Positions 58,496-64,000 of a DNA stretch of 64,000 nt are shown here, in pieces. Numbering within the stretch: position 1 is the stretch's first letter; every line of letters starts with the position of its first letter. Both the position numbers and the translations under genes were made by a program. The stretch is from Silene latifolia. Its lineage: Eukaryota; Streptophyta; Magnoliopsida; Caryophyllales; Caryophyllaceae. A model generated the notes under the pieces. It did no database searches. It was not told the DNA's origin and saw only the letters and a program-made list of their open reading frames with translations. The stretch spans positions 8,696,001 to 8,760,000 of the forward strand of contig NC_133526.1 in assembly GCF_048544455.1 (NCBI RefSeq). Reading direction: 5' to 3'.

Positions 58496-59140
58496 AGCAT
58501 CCTCACGCCCTTCGGATAACGGGACTTCCCAAGAACGGCAGATTACGGTTGGATTTCCTATTATCCAAGCCCAAGATGATCTCCCCTAGGCATAGACAAG
58601 CTGGGCTCCTGCGCAGCTCCATTTGCTCAATAAGACCCAGAAGACGAGGATCGCCTCTCAAATCTTCATCAACATGTCCCTGAAAGACATACACATGCAG
58701 CAAACAGAAGCCAAACGCCCTCCTCCTGGCAAAATAAGAAACAGTAGGGTCGGCCCTGTTGATGAATCGGTCTATAAAATCTAGCATCCTCACGCCCTTC
58801 GGAGTAACTAAGCGATCCACCTCAAGTCTAGTAAGTCCAAGCAAATCTCTAAACTTACTCTTATACCCTTGAGCAGTAGAAGGGATGGCAGGTAAATGTT
58901 CGGGGTCCCACCCGCCAATAGCGACAATTTCCTCCTAAAAAGGACAAATATCACCTCCAGGGAACGCAAAACATGATAATTTGGGTCCCAATAATCAAGG
59001 CAAGCATCCAAGAACGGTTTTACAACCTTAATGAGTTTCAAACTCAATAAAGACCCAAGGTTGTAAGCACCCATATCGTGCTTCTCAATGTTCGAAAACT
59101 CATTAGTCCATTCCTTCAAGCGAATCTCCAAGGTATTCAT
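57636..59140 (-). pseudogene. Antisense gene 1 of the Ogre-like element: DUF7745-type protein
   Basis: ATG at 59140 (MNTLEIRLKEWTNEFSNIEKHD); stop TAG at 57636-57638 after a Lys/Gly-rich tail (KKYDKNDKGKGKMEE, reached by a frame change near 57700). Conserved stretches are NLGSLLSLKLIKVVKPFLDA, RMLDFIDRFINR, RRRAFGFCLLHVYVFQG, LRWVVPWW-like and WAMKWAQRNMWF. These match the plant DUF7745-type proteins often found in retroelement surroundings. At least two introns look likely. One has a poly-T stretch (58420-58491) before the acceptor GGTAG at about 58413. A TATAAATA box lies about 100 bp upstream (59241-59248, minus). Frame changes near 58850-58940 make this copy doubtful. Domain name by resemblance only. 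Confidence 0.62.
58419..58492. repeat. Poly-A/T tract in an antisense-gene intron
   Basis: A run of about 13 A, then ATGTATTAGACACCCAC, then about 48 A. On the gene strand it is a poly-T tract upstream of a 3' splice site. The 26-bp block after it (AATCTAGCATCCTCACGCCC...) recurs at about 58779. Confidence 0.85.
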
Positions 59141-59240
59141 GATGATAATTTTCTCTTGAAAATTTATTGGGAGTTTTTATGTATGAATCGACGAAGAAGA
59201 GACGGAAGAATTATATGATTTAAAGCTTCGTCGACGCTTC

Positions 59241-59248
59241 TATTTATA
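59241..59248 (-). promoter_or_regulatory. TATA box of antisense gene 1
   Basis: On the minus strand AATTAGTATAAATAGAAGC, nearly the same as the LTR's ATTAGTATAAATAGGAGC (47674-47691). A palindromic GC-rich module sits 50-110 bp further upstream (59296-59350). Confidence 0.65.
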
Positions 59249-59295
59249 CTAATTGCTGTTTCCAAAAATCCGTCAGAACCGACCAGCAGGGAACA

Positions 59296-59350
59296 AAGCG
59301 CACACTGCCGCCCTCTTCAAAGGGACGCGACTCATGCTGCGCCTCTTCCC
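59296..59350. repeat. Palindromic module upstream of antisense gene 1
   Basis: AGCGCACACTGCCGCCCTCTTC and GACGCGACTCATGCTGCGCC-TCTTCC are two versions of the GACGCAG...CTGCGCCTCTTC unit found in the LTR and again at 63170-63230. Confidence 0.7.
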
Positions 59351-59899
59351 ACCTCACTTCGTGATTTCCGTTTGGATCTTTCCTAATTCTATAAACGAAT
59401 AATTTCCTATTCCTACGGGATTTTATTTTGGTAAATCCGAGAAATTTACCATCCTTCAGGTTTCCTTAATCCGCGGACGCGCATTTCGAGGCGACATCGA
59501 CATTTTCCGCCATTTTTCTCACACTTTTATATTTAGTTTTCATTTTAATTCTTTTTTTTATTTCAAACATTTACTTAGTCATTTCATTTTCTTAATTTCT
59601 TTTTTTTTCCATTTTCTAACTTATAGATTTCTCTTTTTTCTTTTTTTTCGGGGGTAACCCTCCCTGCCGTCCGGTCATTTCCGGCAAAATTTTTGCATTT
59701 TTGCGTCCTTTCGAGTCTCATTTTGCGCTAATTAAGGCCCTATGTGTATATAAAAATGTATGTGTCGCGTGATTTTCTATGTAAATTTCGGCAGCATGAC
59801 GGCGTAAACCGTTGTCTACCAAACCTGTTCAAAAGCTAACCTGCAGGTACAAACAACACAACCCAGCAGCAAAAGGCACTCAGGCCGTCGTATATACAA

Positions 59900-60000
59900 C
59901 AAAAAAGCAAATGTACAAGTAAACTGGGGGCTTCGCCCCGAACAAGTCCAAGTAAACTGGGGGCTTGCGCCCCAAAACAAGTCCAAAAACGCTCAAAATC
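59900..60000. repeat. Two copies of a GGGGGCTTCGCCCC hairpin unit
   Basis: CAAGTAAACTGGGGGCTT-(C/G)CGCCCC...AACAAGTC occurs at about 59916 and 59950, 33 bp apart. It lies just 3' of the stop of antisense gene 2. Confidence 0.7.
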
Positions 60001-60021
60001 AAGTCTACAAAACCACGCAGA

Positions 60022-62381
60022 CTACTGTTGGGCACCCTCCAGCTCGGCAACCCTCGCCGTAAGAGCGGCAATCTCGGCGTCCCGAAACTCGAGCTCCCTC
60101 GACAAACGAGCCATCTCCTCCCGAGACTGGGTCAACTCTCGCTCCACTCGCGGTCACCCCGCAAATAAAGAACAAATTGACTCATGTCAATCAACTCAAT
60201 CAAAAGGGGAGATAATCAAAAATCAAAAGAAGTCAAATGAGGTTCATACTGACGACCCCCGACCGCCGAGGAGTGCCTCGATGGCGGTAGCTCGCAGACC
60301 GGTTGGCCACCCTCCACAATGCCACGAACCGGACGGCGCAACTGCGTTTTCAAAAGAATTCTCGAAAATTGAACAAATTCAATCAAATGTGTTCTTACAC
60401 GAAAACTATGCAAAATGGGAACTCACCCTCCGAATCGATGCCCGCCATCATCTAGGGCAAAGATCCGTCACGCGCCCGCGTCAAAGTCACGCAGGCTCGG
60501 AGATCGTCGTCCTCCCGAGCGTCGGTGTACTCAAGGGTCTCGGGGTACTCTGGGGGGCTCGATGCCCGCCGCCTCAACCTCCTGCAAAGACAAATGGCCC
60601 TCGTTAATCGATGATCTTTCGTCGCAATTCTCGAAAATCAAAATCCAACAAGAAAACAAAAGATACTCACCACTACCGGCCAATACGCCAACCTCCCGTA
60701 AAGGAACGCCGAATAATCCTCGTCGGGAGAAGAAGGTCGTCGCCACTAGCACCACCGAGTCCGCCTCCCTCTCGGCCCGCGAAGGCTCCCTAAACATCGT
60801 CCTAGGAGGATCGACGGGAACCGTCAACGCGCCCCGAAAGCACCGACGAGCTAACCGCTCACCCGGATACCACACAGACCCATCGACGTCCACAACGGCG
60901 ACTCGAGCTCCCTAGGACGAAGGACCTCGGCGACGAACGGAGGCGCTCCAACGTACTCCGCCCAAGGTCTGGGCACCCATCATGACAATATAAAGGCAAA
61001 GGTCATTCCTATGATCAATTTAAAACAAAGCATAAGAAGGTGAGAAGAATAAATGCAGGGATACTCACGCAAGCTTTCACCAAGAGCGTTCACATCCCGC
61101 CGGTAGACATTGTGAGAAGAACGCTTGCTCTTCGTCCGCACATGACCCAATCCCTCACCACGGGTAGGCCCTCTCCAACGGCTCCCGTCCTCTTGGGCGC
61201 GAGGCCGGAAAGTAAGAGTACACCCACACACTGCAGCGGATAGTCAATGATGATCTTTCGATCTTTGATAAAAGAAAGGAATTTACTTTGGTCTAAAGGA
61301 AGGTTCATACCTCCAACAGTAGCCCAGGTCCGACAGCGCCAGGAGAAGTCCCCTTCTCCATCAACTCCGGACGAACCATGGCCCTCATAAAGCGGATGAG
61401 GACCGCAAAACCAGCAGTGACCCAGTCCCAACGCCCTAGGGAACTCAGTCGAAAAGAAAGGGGAGAAGCTTCGTCGACAGCCTCTCACCCTTGTCTCCGA
61501 GGTAAATCGAAGACAAGAACCACCAAAGCCACAGACGAGCCCTCTGCTCAGCTGTACAAGGAGGAGGAGTCGTCTCCCTCCCATCGATCACCACCGATGC
61601 CGGGGTCTTCCCCGCAAAGTAATCTCGAACGTAGGTGCGGGTACCAAACCCGGCACGCAACAGGCCTTCTCGCGATGGTTTCCACCCGATCAACCTCCTC
61701 GCCTCGGCCGAATCCGCCCTCATGCCGCCTCTCGGCCACACCATCTCCTCGGTCCCGCACGGCACTGTGAAATCATGCCGTAGTCCTCCAAGGTGACTCC
61801 CACCTCACCAAAAGGCGGGTGAAACGTGGAAGTCGTATCCCAAAATCGATCCAAGAAAGCGCGGACCAGGCTAAGGTTGGCCCGCAACTTCCTCTTCACG
61901 ATATCCCTCCGGACTCGAACCAGGGGACCGAACGCTCCACGCTCGATCATGGCCCTCTCCTCCTCCGACAGCCGCTCGTAATGCTCCATCGCCGTCGTAT
62001 ACCCCGAGAACGACCGGATGTTCCCGGCCTCCTATTATGATTTGAAACAAAGCTATCTTTAGTTTTGAATGAGTTTGAAAGAAATTTGAACAAAAATAGA
62101 AAAGGATAGGTAATGAGTTAGGGAATTCCCATTTACTAAGCTCTTCACCGTCCCCGTAGGACAAGTGACCCTCTGCAGCCCACACAAGGTGCCTACTCTC
62201 CCGGAGTCTCGGCCACGCGGAGCTCCTCTCACTGACGACCCCTCGCCCGAGGTGGGCCCGTCTCGGAATCTCCTCCTCCTCGCCAGACCTCCTCCTCGGG
62301 AACCTCGTCCGCAGCAGCCATCACCGCAGCGGTGAAGGCCTGCTCTAAAGCCTCCTCAACAACAGCGGCGTCTATGTCCAT
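60022..62381 (-). pseudogene. Antisense gene 2 of the Ogre-like element: plant mobile domain protein with coiled-coil tail
   Basis: ATG at 62381 (MDIDAAVVEEALEQAFTAA), an acidic N-terminal region, then an intron (about 62137 to 62034). The aminotransferase-like plant mobile domain follows: ERLSEEERAMIERGAFGPL, LVRAFLDRFWDTTSTFHPPF and GEVGVTLEDYGMIS (61990-61750). After a one-base shift come PCGTEEMVWPRGG and LWLWWFLSSIYLGDKG (61765-61450), then WDWVTAGFAVLIRFM in another frame. Later exons (61240-60220) are decayed. A final exon encodes a heptad-like coiled coil (RELEFRDAEIAALTARVAEL) and stops with TAG at 60022-60024. At least four introns are likely. Plant mobile domain proteins occur both as host genes (MAIN-like) and in transposons. 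Exon borders in the middle are uncertain. Confidence 0.62.
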
Positions 62382-63167
62382 GGGATCTCTCCCAGAAGTA
62401 GAAGCATCGTCACCTGCAACATTAAAGCAAATTCAGGCCGCGTCCCATGACGACAAGCCTTTGTTAAGAAGTTTTCGAGCCTTCAAGGCCCCGGAATTCC
62501 CCATTTCTGGCCATCCTTGGCCATATTCCCACCAATTCAATCACTCATGTGATGAATTGAGTCAAGTCAAGACAAAGTCAAAGCCTAGTTCCGGGTTCGA
62601 GTCGAAAATTCGGCAACATTTCGCTATAATGGCGGTTATGCCCTAGAAAGGTGTCCTGAAAAAGTTGTCACAAACCAAAATTCCAAGATGGTAGAAAGTT
62701 TACCCCTCACCCAAGGGTCCCAAGTATCAAGTTTCATCACAAATGGGCAATCCTAAGGCCATTTTCGAAGCAATTTACGATCTAGCTGTGAAACCGTCTC
62801 AAAATTCGCTCAAGGGCTCAAAACTCGATGAAAATTCAAAGTAAATACATGGTTATGTTCCTAACATTACCTATTATCCATTTCTAGCATCAATTTGGCA
62901 AGGCAAATCCATTTGGGGGAAAAGCCCCAAATTTTCGATCAAAAGGGTCGAAAACCCTAATGTTCGCAGCTCAAAATTCAACAAATGTGGAAGATTAATG
63001 CAAGATTAAAGTACATACCTCGATTAGTCATATTCTAAGCAAGCTTTTGAATCCAACCTTGGCGGAAATGGTGAAGATTTGAGAGAGAAATTGCGAAAAT
63101 TGTGTTTCGAAATAATGAAATGAATCTCTTCGATTTCGCGTTTTTCGCGAATTCATTGAATTGGGGG

Positions 63168-63230
63168 AAAAAGACGCGGCAGTGCTGCGCCTCTTCCAAG
63201 AGACGCAGCTCTTGCTGCGCCTCTTCTTTT
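63168..63230. repeat. Palindromic GACGCAG...CTGCGCCTCTTC modules near the 3' end
   Basis: AGACGCGGCAGTGCTGCGCC-TCTTCC and AGACGCAGCTCTTGCTGCGC-CTCTTC are adjacent copies. A partial copy (GTGCGCCTCTTCC) follows at about 63295. Confidence 0.8.
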
Positions 63231-63548
63231 TGTTCCCTCCTCGTGGATTTTCAAAAATCCGTTATGAGTTCGTTATTCGTGGGCCCATCTTTGGTGCGCC
63301 TCTTCCTCGATGACATTTTATCATTTTGGTCCGTTTCGACGATTTTCTTTCGTTCCGGCCCACGTTTTATCCAGCGCGACAATATTTTGCAGTGTCGTCC
63401 GAATTCATTTTATCCCGCAGCAGATTTTGTGATATTGCTCGGTTTTATGTCCCGTCCAAATGGTAGTATTTTTGCAAAGATCGCTCCCTCAAGACTTTCT
63501 TTCTACGACGATCAAGATGTTCCTAGTCGTCGGTATATTCTCCAACCC

Positions 63549-63632
63549 GAGTCCGCTTGAGACCAACGCAAGCAGATTCAACCTCCAAATTTCGCCAGAG
63601 TTCGCTTGAGACCGACGCAAGCGGATCCCCGC
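63549..63632. repeat. Tandem palindromic unit CCGCTTGAGACC...GCAAGCGG
   Basis: GAGTCCGCTTGAGACCAACG and GAGTTCGCTTGAGACCGACG start at 63549 and 63599. Each is followed by CAAGC(A/G)GAT(T/C)C, so each forms a small hairpin. Confidence 0.7.
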
Positions 63633-63921
63633 GCTTTCTACCGACGTCCCGCTTTTCAATATATCTCTTGTTTCCGCGAAGTTCGATCAAAGTCTCGGGT
63701 ATGATCTCTTCTTATGGCTGGCGAGCCTCCTTACGTAGTCTAATGGACTTTAAACGACCCTCCCGATAGTCGACAGACTCTAAAATGTTCCCGACGACAG
63801 TCCTTGGTTCGGACCCCTTGAGCCACCTCGCGTCGCCATAGTCGTCAAGTTGTAATCTTCGATTGACCTGATGGCTATACTTTGACTTTCTCCTTGTCCA
63901 AGCCTCGGTCAAAGTGGGGGC

Positions 63922-64000
63922 TCAGACACCTCGTTTCGCACCCTCGCAAACCACCCGGTGATGATTGGGCCGCATGTTTGATACGCGAACGATTTGTGAC
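63922..64000 (+). repeat. 3' LTR of the Ogre-like element (first about 79 bp)
   Basis: CAGACACCTCGTTTCGCACC and ACCCGGTGATGATTGGGCCG match the first 80 bp of the 5' LTR at 47137-47215 with a few small differences. The first bases (expected TGTA) read CTCA here, so the exact border is changed or damaged. Confidence 0.85.

Larger units (their letters stand above)
62390..63921. other. Region between antisense gene 2 and 3' LTR
   Basis: This 1.5 kb should hold the 5'UTR and promoter of antisense gene 2 on the minus strand and the pre-PPT region on the plus strand. Features seen: palindrome modules at 63168-63230, a ~50-bp tandem at 63549-63630, and the PPT AAAGTGGGGG at 63911-63920. No clear TATA box was found for the minus gene. 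Confidence 0.5.
47134..64000 (+). mobile_element. Giant Ogre/Tat-like Ty3 retrotransposon (runs off the right edge)
   Basis: The 5' LTR starts TGTAGACACC at 47134 and ends about 49544. The same LTR start recurs at about 63922 (CAGACACCTCGTTT...GGTGATGATTGGGCCGCATG) after a PPT AAAGTGGGGG and is cut by the window end. From LTR to LTR is 16.8 kb, so with a full 3' LTR the element is near 19 kb. The PBS TTTGGCGACTCCACTGGG, archaeal-type second RNase H and huge size place it in the Tat/Ogre group. After integrase it carries two minus-strand genes. All coding parts have lesions. TSD cannot be tested here. Confidence 0.88.

Noticed and set aside
60281..61770. Plus-strand frames rich in Arg/Pro/Ser
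   Set aside because: Shadows of the GC-rich minus-strand plant-mobile-domain gene.

Overview
This is a transposon-dense piece of a flowering-plant nuclear genome. Plant-type Copia, Tat/Ogre-type Ty3 elements, Helitrons, Stowaway-like MITEs, a FAR1/MULE transposon and an intron-containing host gene all point that way. The particular mix (large Ogre-like element, TGTAGACACC-type LTR) would fit Caryophyllales, perhaps Caryophyllaceae, but that is inference. Only two host loci are supportable: a small secreted-peptide gene (7514-7762, minus) and a glycine-rich-domain-protein (GRDP/DUF1399) gene (41640 to 29348, minus). The latter is split in an exon by a recent Copia insertion.

Layout. 1-10.9 kb: AT-rich DNA with short tandem duplications, several small Helitrons (termini at 3246, 3994, 7084, 8175), a 1.0-kb MULE-type non-autonomous element with 9-bp TSD (4007-5012), a 5'-truncated LINE with 13-bp TSD (5192-5649), a foldback MITE and the secreted-peptide gene. 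10.93-21.92 kb: a Copia element on the minus strand with 219-bp LTRs that look identical, itself interrupted by a younger 6.4-kb non-autonomous LTR element (13191-19560). 22.05-27.59 kb: a decayed MULE with 42-bp TIRs and 8-bp TSD. It encodes a FAR1-type DNA-binding region, a transposase, an AT-hook-like patch and a C-terminal OTU cysteine-protease domain. 27.6-28.6 kb: Ty3 LTR-edge remnants. 29.3-43.4 kb: the GRDP gene with a TATA box, a 5'UTR intron (holding a Helitron) and eight coding exons; exon 6 holds an 8.7-kb Copia element (30444-39130, TSD CATCA). 44.85-47.13 kb: the end of another LTR element on the minus strand with a divergent plus-strand ORF of the 'putative gypsy-type transposon' family. 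It is cut at 47134 by a giant Ogre/Tat-like element that runs past the right edge of the window.

The giant element has a 2.4-kb LTR, a tRNA-Arg-like PBS, broken gag-pro-RT-RNaseH-archaeal-RNaseH-integrase, and then about 7 kb of 3' DNA carrying two multi-exon genes in antisense: a DUF7745-type protein and a plant-mobile-domain protein with a coiled-coil tail. Both antisense genes, like the LTR itself, have GACGCAG...CTGCGCCTCTTC palindromic modules near or upstream of their start regions. The most interesting items are this antisense cargo with shared promoter-proximal modules, the OTU-bearing MULE, and the GRDP knock-out by a near-identical-LTR Copia copy.

All retroelement coding regions here contain stops, frameshifts or deletions. 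They are annotated as broken; no repaired sequence is given. Coordinates of splice sites and element ends come from reading the sequence by eye and may be off by a base or two.
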